The notes beneath the pieces were generated by a model that saw only the letters and a list, made by a program, of their open reading frames with translations, was not told the DNA's origin and ran no database searches. A stretch of DNA of 64,000 nucleotides, from the NCBI GenBank assembly GCA_902168105.1, contig CABHOY010000047.1, forward strand, positions 81,266 to 145,265, given 5' to 3'. The first letter of the stretch is position 1; each line of letters begins with the position of its first letter. Of this stretch, positions 51,771 to 61,556 are shown piece after piece. The translations under genes and the position numbers were made by a program. The stretch is from an uncultured Flavihumibacter sp. Lineage in GTDB: Bacteria > Bacteroidota > Bacteroidia > Chitinophagales > Chitinophagaceae.

Positions 51771-53600
51771 TTATTTTCTGATAATGTACCAGTTGATACC
51801 ATCAGTCTGAATAGTAATGAATGTCCAATCGTTGTAGATCATATAGTTTGTACCGCCCTCAATAGTAACAGCAGGAGCATTAGGTTGTATTGTTACAGGA
51901 TTGTTGATATCACCGGTACCGATCTTCTTGATAGTATAGATACGGCCTGAAATAGCAGCAGAAGGTGCAGGCAGTGTGATGGTCAGTGCACCACCGGTAG
52001 CATCCGCCAGTACAGTGTTGTCTGTATCGTTAATGGCATAAGACGCAGTTGTCTTTGTAATTCTCATCTGTACAGAACCATTTACCTGCAGGGTAGAATT
52101 GGCCGGTGTAGTAGTACCTACAGCTACACTTGCAGCAAAGCTCTTATTACCTGCGAAGCTCTGGTTACCGGTAGACACCACACCTCGCTGAACAGCAGTG
52201 TGTGAAGCGTCAACAGCACTTGCGTTAGGCAGGTTGAAAGAAACATCATTAGCGGTTGCCTGTACGTCGAAGTTAGCACCAATGCTATCGGTCTTGAAAG
52301 CTACGTTCACATTGTCTGTAGTACCAGTACCTGCCTGGATAGTACGGATCGCTTTTGCAATTGCATCCAGGTCGAATGGTCTTTTTGTAACAGTACTTCC
52401 TTCACGAACCAGTACATCGTAAGATGCAGCGGTAGCGGCATTTGCCACATTGTTCAGTACCAGCGTTCCATTAAGCGTGGTACCATTTGAAACTGCCAGT
52501 GTATTTAAAGTAGTCGCACCTGATACGTTCAGATTGTTACCCAGTGTAGCAGCACCGGAAACACCCAGTGTGCTGTTAATTGTGGTTGCACCATTTAAGG
52601 TTGTTGTATTCGCTACAGTCAATGTATTGTTCAAAGTAGCAGCACCAGCAACACCTAATGTAGTACCAACATTTACAGCACCGCTAAAGGTCTTGTCGCC
52701 ACCAAAGGTCTGAGCGCCGGTGGTTACGATACCCGCCTGTGTTGCGCTGGCAGCAGCCAGTTCCAGTTTATAACTTGCAGTAAGTGGATCATAGGTGATA
52801 CGACCGCCTCTGTTTTCCTGACCTGCAGCAATTGCAGTGATGAAGTCAGCGATAGACAGGTTTGTACCGCTTGACAGGGCCTGTAATTTATCCCAGTCAG
52901 ACTTTTTCATGAAACCATAAGGAGCTGTAGCTGTAGGGGCCATAATAGGCGCATTTACCGTTACTTCTCCTGTAGTTGTATTCTCTCCGATATTAAAAGT
53001 CGCGTGTGCAGAATCAGCATTAGCGAATATATTATCTGCCAGGTCTTTGAAAGCAGTCTGCGGTAATGTTCTCTTTGAAACGATACCTGTACCACTCAAC
53101 ATCAGCACTTCGAACAGAGTATTATCCGCATTTACGGTTGAGAATTTCAATTGTCTGTCAGCCTGTACACCGATAGCTTCAACGCCATTTGTACGGATAG
53201 ACAACGGATTGGCGTCAGTAGTACCGATATAATCAGCTGCTGTCGTACCAGTATTTCCTTTCAGGCTCCAGTTTGCCAATGCATCAGCAGCGCTGGCAAT
53301 TTTTACCCAGGCACCGGCCTTTCTCATATATATCCCATCATTAGCAGGCGTGCCGCTGGCCAGGTATACTACCATTCCATCTACAGGATCGGTCCCAATA
53401 GCGGCATCAATAGCTGTGAAACTTGGAATTCTAGGCAGTAAGAGACCTTGCTTATTGCTGCTCAGCTCTAAGATGGCTGATTTAGTAATAGATGCCGGAT
53501 TATCACCGATCTTCATCTGTGCCTGAACCGCTGTAGCTGCGAGTGTTAAACCACCAGCCAGAAAAAGTGTGCGTGAAGTGTTACGTATAACTGCTTTCAT
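51771..53600 (-). CDS. Secreted beta-strand-repeat surface protein
   Basis: 609 aa, signal peptide (cleavage after AVQAQ). N-terminal domain (MKIGDNPASITKSAILELSS, QGLLLPRI) and C-terminal domain (NDTDNTVLAD.., GRIYTIKK, IQTDGINWYI) are shared with the 449-aa protein downstream. Between ~300 and 400 are short Thr/Asn/Leu-rich repeats (VGTTLGVAGAATLNN, ANTTTLNGATTINS, VSGAATLGNNLNVSG), a beta-helix-like pattern. No sorting tail recognised. First gene of a possible three-gene surface set. Confidence 0.78.
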   Translation of the reverse strand: MKAVIRNTSRTLFLAGGLTLAATAVQAQMKIGDNPASITKSAILELSSNKQGLLLPRIPSFTAIDAAIGTDPVDGMVVYLASGTPANDGIYMRKAGAWVKIASAADALANWSLKGNTGTTAADYIGTTDANPLSIRTNGVEAIGVQADRQLKFSTVNADNTLFEVLMLSGTGIVSKRTLPQTAFKDLADNIFANADSAHATFNIGENTTTGEVTVNAPIMAPTATAPYGFMKKSDWDKLQALSSGTNLSIADFITAIAAGQENRGGRITYDPLTASYKLELAAASATQAGIVTTGAQTFGGDKTFSGAVNVGTTLGVAGAATLNNTLTVANTTTLNGATTINSTLGVSGAATLGNNLNVSGATTLNTLAVSNGTTLNGTLVLNNVANAATAASYDVLVREGSTVTKRPFDLDAIAKAIRTIQAGTGTTDNVNVAFKTDSIGANFDVQATANDVSFNLPNASAVDASHTAVQRGVVSTGNQSFAGNKSFAASVAVGTTTPANSTLQVNGSVQMRITKTTASYAINDTDNTVLADATGGALTITLPAPSAAISGRIYTIKKIGTGDINNPVTIQPNAPAVTIEGGTNYMIYNDWTFITIQTDGINWYIIRK

Positions 53601-54120
53601 AGTGTATAGGGATAGATAGATTTTAAAATTTATCCGTTAATAATAATAACCATGAGTGTTGCAAACGAAAACCACGCACCTGTCATGCGTATACAGCAGC
53701 CATTATGTTTATCCGCTTTTGAGGCAAACCTAATCGACTATTTCCCCCGTTTGCGCAGGGCCAGGTTTTAAAATATGAAAGACTGGTTAAAAGAGGTTGG
53801 TTAAAAAGATTGGATGTGTTCACATGTTCGCTTACGAAAAACTCAATGCTGCAAAGTAGGATCTCACTCCTTATTGCATAGTGCAAATATCTAATATTAA
53901 TAATATTATTCTTATGACATGAACGTAGCATTTTGACAGACAATGCAGTTTTATATCTATCTGAGTATCATTTAATTTTTTTCTAAATGTATTAAGCGAA
54001 TGTTATCACTGCCATTCCCATCTCAGAGAGGAAGCTTTTTACATAACACCATCATGTTACTTTACTTAATTGCAGGGGAGGTTGCGGGAGAAATAAAAGA
54101 GGATATCAGGCAAGGACAGG
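53601..54120. other. Gene-free spacer upstream of the surface-protein genes
   Basis: 520 bases between the 609-aa protein and the clpC terminator. Two short open frames here (53683-53943 minus and 54000-54257 plus) look random in composition and lack promoter support. Presumably holds the promoter of the surface genes; no exact -7 box was found close to the ATG. Confidence 0.6.
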
Positions 54121-54122
54121 TC

Positions 54123-54150
54123 AAAAAAAATCCCGGGCTTTCGCCCGGGA
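54123..54150 (-). terminator. Terminator after clpC
   Basis: Perfect 8-bp GC-rich stem (54131-54138 with 54143-54150), four-base loop and eight T on the minus strand. Confidence 0.92.
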
Positions 54151-54190
54151 TCTCTATCAAAAACAATTTCTATCAACTATGGCTTATTGT

Positions 54191-56725
54191 TTATGCTTCT
54201 GATTTTTCGGATTTGTTACTCTTTGAGGAGTTCTTCAAAGTAAAGATCAGTTTCTGATTTTCCTTGTCAAGATCTGCCAGCAGTACATCTCCGTTATGAA
54301 TGTTCATATTCAGTATTTCCTCAGCTAAAGGATCTTCCAGGTATTTCTGGATAGCCCTGTGCAGTGGACGGGCGCCAAACTGCTGGTCGTAACCTTTCTC
54401 TGCCAGGAAGCCTTTGGCCTCGTCTGTCAGTTCCAGGCTGAAGCCCAGGTTGTTCAGGCGTTTCAGCACGCTTTGCATAGTGATATCTATGATCGTATAG
54501 ATATGTTCTTTGCTCAGCGAATTGAATATGATCACGTCGTCGATACGGTTCAGGAACTCAGGAGAGAAGGTACGTTTCAGCGCTTTTTCAATTACTGATT
54601 TTGTATTGTCTTCTTCACTGGTTGCTTTTGCTGAAGTTGTGAAACCAACACCTGCACCGAAATCTTTCAACTGACGAACACCGATGTTAGAGGTCATGAT
54701 GATGAGCGTGTTCTTGAAGTCTACCTTACGGCCCAGACCATCAGTCAGAATACCATCATCCAGCACCTGCAACAGGATATTATAAATATCAGGGTGTGCT
54801 TTTTCAATTTCATCCAGGAGGATTACGGAGTAAGGTTTGCGGCGTACTTTTTCAGTCAGCTGACCACCTTCTTCATAACCTACATATCCCGGAGGCGCAC
54901 CAATCAGACGGCTTACGGAGAATTTCTCCATATATTCACTCATATCGATACGCACCAGGCTATCTTCTGAGTCGAACATATAACGTGCGAGGGATTTTGC
55001 CAGCTCGGTTTTACCTACCCCGGTTGGTCCCAGGAAGATAAAGGTACCGATCGGTTTCTTAGGATCTTTCAATCCTACCCTGTTACGCTGAATCGCTTTG
55101 GTCACTTTGGAGATTGCCTCATCCTGTCCAACTACAGCGCCTTTCAGGTCTTCACCCATACGACGGAGTTTTTCAGTTTCGGCCTGTACCATACGTTTAA
55201 CAGGAATACCTGTCATCATGCTTACCACTTCTGCGATTGCCTCTTCATCGATCGGATAGCGTTTGTGTTTCACTTCTTCTTCCCACACATTCTTCGCACG
55301 CTCCAGATCTTCTCCAAGTTTCTTTTCAGTATCACGCAATGCAGCAGCTTCTTCGAAACGCTGGCTCTTTACGACCTTGTTCTTTTCCTGCTTGATATCT
55401 TCGATCTGTTTTTCCAGGTCGAGGATATTCTGAGGAACGTTGATGTTCTTGAGGTGCACTCTTGCGCCTACTTCATCCAGTACGTCAATAGCCTTGTCGG
55501 GCAACAGACGGTCTGTCATATAGCGATCACTGAGTTTTACGCATGCCTCAATTGCATCATCGGAATAGCTTACGTTATGGTACTCTTCGTAACGTGGTTT
55601 GATGTTATTCAGGATCTGAATAGTTTCATCCACGGTTGGAGGATCTACCATTACTTTCTGGAAACGACGGTCTAACGCACCATCTTTCTCGATGTACATT
55701 CTGTACTCATCGAGCGTGGAGGCGCCAATGCACTGAAGTTCTCCACGGGCCAGGGCTGGTTTGAAGATGTTGGAAGCGTCCAGGGAACCTGAAGCGCCAC
55801 CAGCACCAACGATGGTGTGGATCTCGTCTATGAAAAGTATAACGTCACGGTTCTTTTCCAGTTCGTTCATGATGGCTTTCATCCTTTCTTCGAACTGTCC
55901 ACGGTACTTCGTACCTGCCACGAGGGCTGCCAGATCAAGGCTTACCACACGTTTGTCAAACAGTACGCGGGATACCTTACGCTGCACAATGCGCAGTGCG
56001 AGACCTTCCACGATCGCTGTTTTACCCACGCCCGGTTCCCCGATGAGGATTGGATTATTCTTTTTACGGCGGGACAATATCTGCGATACACGCTCAATTT
56101 CCTGCTCGCGACCCACTATCGGGTCAAGGCTGCCACTCTCGGCCAGCTTGGTGATATCCCTGCCGAAATTATCCAGCACAGGGGTTTTAGACTTCGTATT
56201 AGTTTGCTTGGCCTTGGAGGCAAAACTCTTGCGCTCATCTTCAAACTCCTCCTCTCCAGGATCATCAAACTCCGCCTTTGGATCGGCAGATTTTACGAAG
56301 CCCAGCTCGTTTTTAAAAGTGTCGTAATCCACGTCAAACTGTTGTAAGATTTGTGTACAAACGTTTTCTTTATTCTTGAGGATTGAAAGCATTAAGTGCT
56401 CAGTTTCAACTGTAGGGCTTTTCAGGGCCTTCGCTTCGAGCACGGTAACGCGTATTACCTTTTCCGCCTGCCTTGTAAGTGGTAGACTGTTGATATTGGC
56501 GATGTTTTTTCCTGTCTTATCTTTTACGGCCAATTCAACCTCTTTACGTAATTCATAAAGGTCTACATTTAAAGCCTGCAGAATTTTAACAGCTGTCCCT
56601 TCCCCTTCTCGAATAATGCCTAGCAGCAGGTGCTCTGTGCCGATGAAATCATTCCCCAAGCGTAGAGCTTCCTCCCTGCTAAACGAAATGATCTCCTTTA
56701 CTTGCGGTGAAAAATTCTGGTCCAT
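54191..56725 (-). CDS. clpC: ATP-dependent Clp protease ATP-binding subunit ClpC
   Basis: 844 aa AAA+ unfoldase. N-terminal Clp repeat domain (1-145), first AAA module with Walker A GEPGVGKTAI and Walker B VILFIDEIHT, a UVR/coiled-coil M domain (about 415-470), second AAA with GPTGVGKTEL and VILLDEIEKA, and the C-terminal D2-small domain. The presence of the M/UVR domain indicates ClpC rather than ClpA or ClpB. Acts with ClpP in protein turnover. Monocistronic: its own terminator follows. Confidence 0.96.
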   Translation of the reverse strand: MDQNFSPQVKEIISFSREEALRLGNDFIGTEHLLLGIIREGEGTAVKILQALNVDLYELRKEVELAVKDKTGKNIANINSLPLTRQAEKVIRVTVLEAKALKSPTVETEHLMLSILKNKENVCTQILQQFDVDYDTFKNELGFVKSADPKAEFDDPGEEEFEDERKSFASKAKQTNTKSKTPVLDNFGRDITKLAESGSLDPIVGREQEIERVSQILSRRKKNNPILIGEPGVGKTAIVEGLALRIVQRKVSRVLFDKRVVSLDLAALVAGTKYRGQFEERMKAIMNELEKNRDVILFIDEIHTIVGAGGASGSLDASNIFKPALARGELQCIGASTLDEYRMYIEKDGALDRRFQKVMVDPPTVDETIQILNNIKPRYEEYHNVSYSDDAIEACVKLSDRYMTDRLLPDKAIDVLDEVGARVHLKNINVPQNILDLEKQIEDIKQEKNKVVKSQRFEEAAALRDTEKKLGEDLERAKNVWEEEVKHKRYPIDEEAIAEVVSMMTGIPVKRMVQAETEKLRRMGEDLKGAVVGQDEAISKVTKAIQRNRVGLKDPKKPIGTFIFLGPTGVGKTELAKSLARYMFDSEDSLVRIDMSEYMEKFSVSRLIGAPPGYVGYEEGGQLTEKVRRKPYSVILLDEIEKAHPDIYNILLQVLDDGILTDGLGRKVDFKNTLIIMTSNIGVRQLKDFGAGVGFTTSAKATSEEDNTKSVIEKALKRTFSPEFLNRIDDVIIFNSLSKEHIYTIIDITMQSVLKRLNNLGFSLELTDEAKGFLAEKGYDQQFGARPLHRAIQKYLEDPLAEEILNMNIHNGDVLLADLDKENQKLIFTLKNSSKSNKSEKSEA

Positions 56726-56920
56726 TGTGAGAATATTAAATTATTAAAACCCTTACGGGGACTTGCTTATACAATATTAGCAAATAATTTTGATTTACCT
56801 TTACCCTAACACTTTAATAGTATAAGTTTACAATTAAGGCTGGTGAAGTAAGAAAGAAGGCTGTTATTTGGCAGGATTCCCGATTACTTATTTACTAACT
56901 TATAAAAGAAAATCTTGTCT

Positions 56921-57295
56921 ATGGAATTCAAAATTGATACCAAAGAAAAAATACTGGTTGCACAGCCTCAAATTACAGGACTAGATGCTAATTTGTCAGC
57001 CAGGTTTACTAAAGAGGTATCAGAATTACCAGGCCTCGAAGGCCGCAACCTTATACTGGACATGACATTAGTGGAAAAAGCCGATGACATTGGGATTAAA
57101 GCCATTTTAACAGTGTACCACCAGCAGTATGACAGCGGAATGTCCTGTGCAATGACCGGCCTTAACAGCACTTTAACAAATTCCATAAAAGCAGCGGATG
57201 AAACAGTCTATAACCTTGCTCCTACTATGTTAGAAGCAATTGACCTCGTGATGATGGAAGATCTCGAAAGAGAATTGATGCAGGACGAGGAATAA
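56921..57295 (+). CDS. STAS-domain protein (anti-sigma-factor-antagonist-like)
   Basis: 124 aa. Starts MEFKIDTKEKILVA; the open frame begins at a TTG two codons earlier. It has the STAS-like fold pattern with LILDMTLVEKADDIGIKAIL, although the usual phospho-acceptor Ser of SpoIIAA-type proteins is Asp-Ile here (DDIG), so regulation by phosphorylation is doubtful. Sits 105 bp before rnz on the same strand, a recurrent pairing in Bacteroidota. Confidence 0.8.
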   Translation: MEFKIDTKEKILVAQPQITGLDANLSARFTKEVSELPGLEGRNLILDMTLVEKADDIGIKAILTVYHQQYDSGMSCAMTGLNSTLTNSIKAADETVYNLAPTMLEAIDLVMMEDLERELMQDEE

Positions 57296-57399
57296 TTTTT
57301 TCACTGCTCACATATTGGTGCCATATTTTTCCGTAATGTGGAAATAGATTCCGTTTTTCGGAATAAATTGGAGATTTTAGTAATTATTTATTTTCGTTC

Positions 57400-58308
57400 A
57401 TGTTTGCAGTCACCATTTTAGGTAACAATTCGGCTCTCCCCACGTTAGAAAGACATCCAACAGCTCAGATTATAACTTGTAATGATCAGCTGATACTGGT
57501 TGATTGCGGAGAAGGAACACAGTTACAATTTGCGCGTTATAAGATCAGAAGAAGCCGTCTGAGATACATCTTCATCAGTCACCTTCATGGCGATCATTAT
57601 TTTGGCCTTATCGGCCTTTTAAATAGCCTGAGTCTCCTCGGCAGGCAGGAACCACTGACTGTCTTCGCTCCCCCGGAGCTGGAAGCCATCATCCAGTTAC
57701 AACTGGAGTGCTCTGGTACGGTCCTCCAGTTTGAATTACAGTTTGTCTCCTTACGGGAGGAAAACCAGGGGCTTATTCTGAGCGATAAAGATCTGAATGT
57801 CAGCTTTTTCCCTACTATGCACCGTATTCCATGTTTCGGCTTCACGTTCGAAATACAGAAACGAAGACGTAAGATCCTGCCGGAGCAGACAAAAGCGTAC
57901 GAAATACCTGCCGCCTACTTCTCAAAGCTCCAGGAAGGGGCTGATTATCAACGGAAAGATGGATTCGTTGTGAAGAACGACTGGGTTACCCTTCCTCCTC
58001 CGAAGGGAAAAAAGTATGTCTTCTATGCCGATACGGCGTACTCCGATGATCTGGTCAGGTTTGCAAACGATGCAGATCTGGTCTATCACGAAACGACGTA
58101 TTTGCATAATCTGGCAGAAAGGGCGGCCGAACGTTATCACAGTACTACTGTGCAGGCTGCGACACTTGCCTTAAAGGCCAACGCCCGCCGGCTGATAGTT
58201 GGACACTTCTCTTCAAAGTATACCGACCTGACGCCTTTTGAGGCAGAATGCCGGGAAGTATTCCCTAATTCTGATGTGGCTGTCGAAGGCGCCTCTTATA
58301 TTGTCTAA
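57400..58308 (+). CDS. rnz: Ribonuclease Z
   Basis: 302 aa metallo-beta-lactamase-fold endonuclease that trims tRNA 3' trailers. Zinc motif SHLHGDHYFGLIG, further ligands MHRIPCFGF (His), YADTAYSD (Asp) and VGHFSSKYTD (His). N-terminal FAVTILGNNSALPTLERHPTAQ is typical. Length is that of short-form RNase Z. tRNAs here lack an encoded CCA (see tRNA-Asp), consistent with need for this enzyme. Confidence 0.95.
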   Translation: MFAVTILGNNSALPTLERHPTAQIITCNDQLILVDCGEGTQLQFARYKIRRSRLRYIFISHLHGDHYFGLIGLLNSLSLLGRQEPLTVFAPPELEAIIQLQLECSGTVLQFELQFVSLREENQGLILSDKDLNVSFFPTMHRIPCFGFTFEIQKRRRKILPEQTKAYEIPAAYFSKLQEGADYQRKDGFVVKNDWVTLPPPKGKKYVFYADTAYSDDLVRFANDADLVYHETTYLHNLAERAAERYHSTTVQAATLALKANARRLIVGHFSSKYTDLTPFEAECREVFPNSDVAVEGASYIV

Positions 58309-58323
58309 TCGGCTTAAAATACA

Positions 58324-58358
58324 GATCCCCGTCCTGCAAAACAGAACGGGGATCTTTA
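58324..58358. terminator. Terminator between rnz and dapA
   Basis: 9-bp GATCCCCGT/ACGGGGATC stem extended by three inner pairs, with TTT tail; between convergent genes. Confidence 0.8.
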
Positions 58359-58377
58359 TCATTACCAATACCTGGTT

Positions 58378-59256
58378 TTACTTATAATTCTTTCTGAAAG
58401 CGGCTATGCGGCTTTGCAGTCCGGCGCTTACAGGCACTACCGGCAAACGGAACACATTCTCAATAAGACCTGCTTCTGCCATGAATGCTTTCACCCCGGC
58501 TGGATTGTTTTCTTCAAACATCATGTCAAATGAGTCCTGCAGCTTGTAATGCAGTTCACGTGCTGTTGGAATATCGTTCGCCAACGCAGCCTTAACCATA
58601 CCTGCTACATCTTTCGCAAAATAGTTAGCAGCAACAGAGATCAGCCCATCCATGCCGGTTGCGATCTGTGGGAATGCCAGGGCATCGTCGCCACTTACCA
58701 CCAGGAAATCCTTCGGTTTATCCTTGATGATCTGCATACACTGCATCATATCTCCACTGGCTTCTTTCATTGCAACAACGTTAGGCACTTCATTCGCCAG
58801 TCTCAGGGTAGTTTGCGCCGTCATATTACGGCCGGTCCTGCCTGGTACATTGTACAGGATGATCGGTTTGGGAGAGGCAGCTGCTACTGCTTTATAGTGT
58901 TGGAACAATCCTTCCTGGCTTGGCTTACTGTAGTAGGGAGCAACGCTCAATACCGCTGCCGCCTCATCCAGCGGGCAGGTTTCCAGTCGCTTGACAACGT
59001 CACGGGTATTGTAGTCGCCAATACCTATCACCACCGGAACGCGCTTATTCACCTTTTCGAAGGTGAACTTCATGATGTCCAGCTTCTCTTCAGAGCTTAG
59101 TGTAGGAGTTTCTCCGGTTGTCCCCAGGGATACTACATAGTCAACCCCGCCGGAAATCACATGATCAATCACTTTTTCCAAAGCATTCCAGTCGATGCTT
59201 TCGTCTTTTTTAAAGGGCGTAACCAGTGCTACACCGGTGCCTCTCAATTGTTCCAT
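58378..59256 (-). CDS. dapA: 4-hydroxy-tetrahydrodipicolinate synthase
   Basis: 292 aa. First committed step of lysine/diaminopimelate synthesis, condensing pyruvate with aspartate semialdehyde. GTGVALVTPF, SLGTTGETPTLS, the proton-relay Tyr in ILYNVPGRTG and the Schiff-base Lys in VVAMKEASGD are present, as is VSGDDALAFP. Full length. The accA gene lies 100 bp upstream on the same strand. The best box upstream (59318-59325) has one mismatch. Confidence 0.96.
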   Translation of the reverse strand: MEQLRGTGVALVTPFKKDESIDWNALEKVIDHVISGGVDYVVSLGTTGETPTLSSEEKLDIMKFTFEKVNKRVPVVIGIGDYNTRDVVKRLETCPLDEAAAVLSVAPYYSKPSQEGLFQHYKAVAAASPKPIILYNVPGRTGRNMTAQTTLRLANEVPNVVAMKEASGDMMQCMQIIKDKPKDFLVVSGDDALAFPQIATGMDGLISVAANYFAKDVAGMVKAALANDIPTARELHYKLQDSFDMMFEENNPAGVKAFMAEAGLIENVFRLPVVPVSAGLQSRIAAFRKNYK

Positions 59257-59357
59257 ATTTTGTGAAAATTCCAGATAACAAATTCCAAATTGCCCTCTTT
59301 ATCAATCTAAAAGTGGTGCAAAGATGACAATTTGGAATGGTATATGACAAAATAATT

Positions 59358-60311
59358 TTAGCGTTCCTCGAAAAAGCCCATGTTACTGAATTTATCGATA
59401 CGTTGCTCGATACGGGTATCGGCATCGATCTTTCTCAGTTCGGCCAGGGTATTTTTAATGGTTTGCTTAAGAATTACCGCCATTTCGTCCGGATTGACAT
59501 GCGCACCGCCCAAAGGCTCTTTAATTACGCCGTCTACCAGGCCAAAGCGGCTCATATGGTCGGATGTCAGTTTCAGCTCTTCCGCAGCCTTTTCCTTAAA
59601 ATTCCAGCTACGCCAGAGGATCGTAGAGCAGTTTTCCGGAGAGATGACCGTATACCAGCTGTTTTCCAGCATCAGGATCCTGTCTCCGATACCGATACCT
59701 AATGCACCACCGGATGCCCCTTCTCCGATTATGATGCAGATCACGGGTACCCGTAATTTCACCATTTCGAATATGTTACGGGCAATCGCCTCTCCTTGTC
59801 CGCGCTCTTCCGCTTCGAGACCAGGATAGGCACCAGGGGTGTCTATCAGGGTCACAACAGGCTTATTGAACTTTTCAGCCAGTTTCATCAGGCGCAAGGC
59901 CTTTCTGTAACCTTCCGGGTTAGCCATACCGAAATTGCGGATCTGACGCATTTTGGTATTGACTCCCTTCTGCTGGCCGATGAACATGACAGTTTCCCCG
60001 TCCAGGTCGGCAAAACCACCCACCATGGCCTTATCGTCTTTCACATTCCTATCGCCATGCAGCTCCACAAAATTGGCACACATCTTCTCAATGTACGCAA
60101 GGGTATAGGGCCTATCAGGATGCCTGCTGAGCAGGACCTTCTGGTAACTGGTAAGATGTTCGTACACTTCCAGGCGGGTATTAGCGATCTTCTGCTCATA
60201 CTCCTTGACTGTGGCTGTAACGTCTACACCTGACTTTGCTCCATTCTCCTTCAGTTTTTCCAACTGATCGTACAGGTCCTCAATAGGTTTCTCAAAATCC
60301 AGGAATTGCAT
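59358..60311 (-). CDS. accA: Acetyl-CoA carboxylase carboxyltransferase subunit alpha
   Basis: 317 aa, full length. MQFLDFEKPIEDL opening, RHPDRPYTLAYIE, TLIDTPGAYPGLEAEERGQGEAIARN (split here as TLIDTPGAYPG and AEERGQGEAIA) and GEGASGGALGIGIGDRILML are the family blocks. With AccD it transfers CO2 from biotin to acetyl-CoA for fatty-acid synthesis. Followed by dapA; preceded by a divergent tRNA gene. Confidence 0.96.
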   Translation of the reverse strand: MQFLDFEKPIEDLYDQLEKLKENGAKSGVDVTATVKEYEQKIANTRLEVYEHLTSYQKVLLSRHPDRPYTLAYIEKMCANFVELHGDRNVKDDKAMVGGFADLDGETVMFIGQQKGVNTKMRQIRNFGMANPEGYRKALRLMKLAEKFNKPVVTLIDTPGAYPGLEAEERGQGEAIARNIFEMVKLRVPVICIIIGEGASGGALGIGIGDRILMLENSWYTVISPENCSTILWRSWNFKEKAAEELKLTSDHMSRFGLVDGVIKEPLGGAHVNPDEMAVILKQTIKNTLAELRKIDADTRIEQRIDKFSNMGFFEER

Positions 60312-60376
60312 ATTTATGTATAAAATTGGTTAAAGAACGATGTAAAGATAAACGCTAAAATATTTTTTAAAAAAGA

Positions 60377-60409
60377 TTTGCATAATTGATGGCTTTGTTG
60401 CTATCTTTG
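60377..60409 (+). promoter_or_regulatory. Complete promoter for tRNA-Asp
   Basis: TTTG (60377-60380), 21-base spacer, TATCTTTG (60402-60409). Both -33 and -7 elements fit the Bacteroidota consensus, the only near-perfect two-part promoter I found in the window. Confidence 0.8.
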
Positions 60410-60429
60410 CTGCCCCGAAAACAAGGGAA

Positions 60430-60503
60430 GGATCAGTAGTTCAGTTGGTTAGAATGCCGCCCTGTCACGGCGGAGGTCGCGGGTTCGAGTCCCGTCTGGT
60501 CCG
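60430..60503 (+). tRNA. tRNA-Asp (GTC)
   Basis: 74 bases with 7-bp acceptor stem (GGATCAG with CTGGTCC, one T-G pair), D arm AGTTCAGTTGGTTAGAAT, anticodon loop CTGTCAC (anticodon GTC), T arm with GGTTCGAGTCC, discriminator G. No CCA is encoded. Confidence 0.97.
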
Positions 60504-60515
60504 CAAAATCTCGAA

Positions 60516-60543
60516 GAAACCCGCGCTAGTCGCGGGTTTTTCT
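60516..60543 (+). terminator. Terminator after tRNA-Asp
   Basis: AAACCCGCG/CGCGGGTTT stem with five-base loop and T-tail, 13 bases after the tRNA. Confidence 0.88.
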
Positions 60544-60950
60544 ATTTAGATCGATTAGTTAGCCGATTTCACCCCATTGCGATTGACAATATTGTTTTCT
60601 TCACACACCTTATACTTGATTTGACAATGCAAAAGTCTATAGAAGTATAGTGACTGCGCAGGAACTAAATCGTAAGTTCAATGTGTGGTAAATCACATTA
60701 TTTCGAAATCCAGCTTAGGGTTTCTTTTGAAACAATGCACTATTCATACAGACCGAGAACTAGTAAAGGCTAAAGTTTCCGAACTCACACAACTAACATG
60801 ATGATACAAATCTTCATTGTCACCTCATAGGCGGAACCCTGTTGCTGACAGTTCTTGTTACTATATCCCATCCTGGAGGTTTATTAAGGGTATAATTAGA
60901 AAATTCAGCGGAAAATTCAGCTTGGGTTGCTACTATTCGGTATATAGAAA
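60544..60950. other. Gene-free spacer after tRNA-Asp
   Basis: No ORF with coding character, no repeat or RNA recognised. A region just 3' of a tRNA is a frequent integration site, but no integrase remnant is visible. Confidence 0.55.
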
Positions 60951-60997
60951 AATAAAAGCAAAGCTACAAACTACTTAACGTATTCTGCGGCTTTGCT
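60951..60997 (-). terminator. Likely terminator of the RRM gene
   Basis: AGCAAAGC/GCTTTGCT stem (60957-60964 with 60990-60997) with a 25-base loop and TTTTATTTTTC on the minus-strand 3' side. Confidence 0.55.
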
Positions 60998-61047
60998 CTT
61001 CTGCTCTTAACAGATAAAGGTAATAGACGTTTTAAAACATCCGACTA

Positions 61048-61356
61048 TTAGTATCTGGGTCTAAATCCAGGGCGTGGGCCGGATCTGGAGAAACCATTAT
61101 TTTCTGGTCTTTCAGGTTTTGGACGAGCCTCATACACTACTATTGTCTGGCCAGCAACTACTGAATTATTCAATTCCTTAATTGCCTGTACTGCATTGGA
61201 ATCGTCTGGCATTTCAACGAATGCAAAGCCTTTAGCACGGCCACTGTACTTATCATAAACCACATTAATACTATATACAACTCCAAATGGGTCAAATAAA
61301 GACCAAATCTCATCTTCAGTTGTTCTGTCACTTATATTACCTACAAAAATATTCAC
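61048..61356 (-). CDS. RRM-type RNA-binding protein
   Basis: 102 aa from a GTG start: MNIFVGNISDRTTEDE. RNP2 is IFVGNI and RNP1 is KGFAFVEM; the C-terminal ~20 residues are Arg/Pro/Gly-rich (RSGPRPGFRPRY). Small single-RRM proteins like this are common in Bacteroidota and cyanobacteria and may be cold-linked RNA chaperones. The frame is open to an ATG at 61548 but that extension is implausible, and a near-consensus box (CATATTTG, 61372-61379) lies 16 bases before the GTG. Confidence 0.85.
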   Translation of the reverse strand: MNIFVGNISDRTTEDEIWSLFDPFGVVYSINVVYDKYSGRAKGFAFVEMPDDSNAVQAIKELNNSVVAGQTIVVYEARPKPERPENNGFSRSGPRPGFRPRY

Positions 61357-61556
61357 AATTATAATTTTAATCAAATATGCATACTGCTGAAAAACAAGGA
61401 CTGAGGAAGAAAAAGAAACCCAAACTAAATCAGAAGGGGCCAAATGCAACCTTGCTAAAGTTAGAGCAATAATTCCAATTTCTTGTGTTGTTTCCTGGCT
61501 CCAAGGAGGTTTTCCTCTTCCTTTCGCTGTTCTTCTCGCTTTTTCCATTCAAGTTC

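Noticed and set aside
54000..54257. 85-aa plus-strand ORF running into the clpC 3' end
   Set aside because: Crosses the clpC terminator and stop; composition is random.
61357..61548. 64-residue N-terminal extension of the RRM protein
   Set aside because: Not RRM-like, no relation to the family, and a promoter-like box lies just before the internal GTG start.
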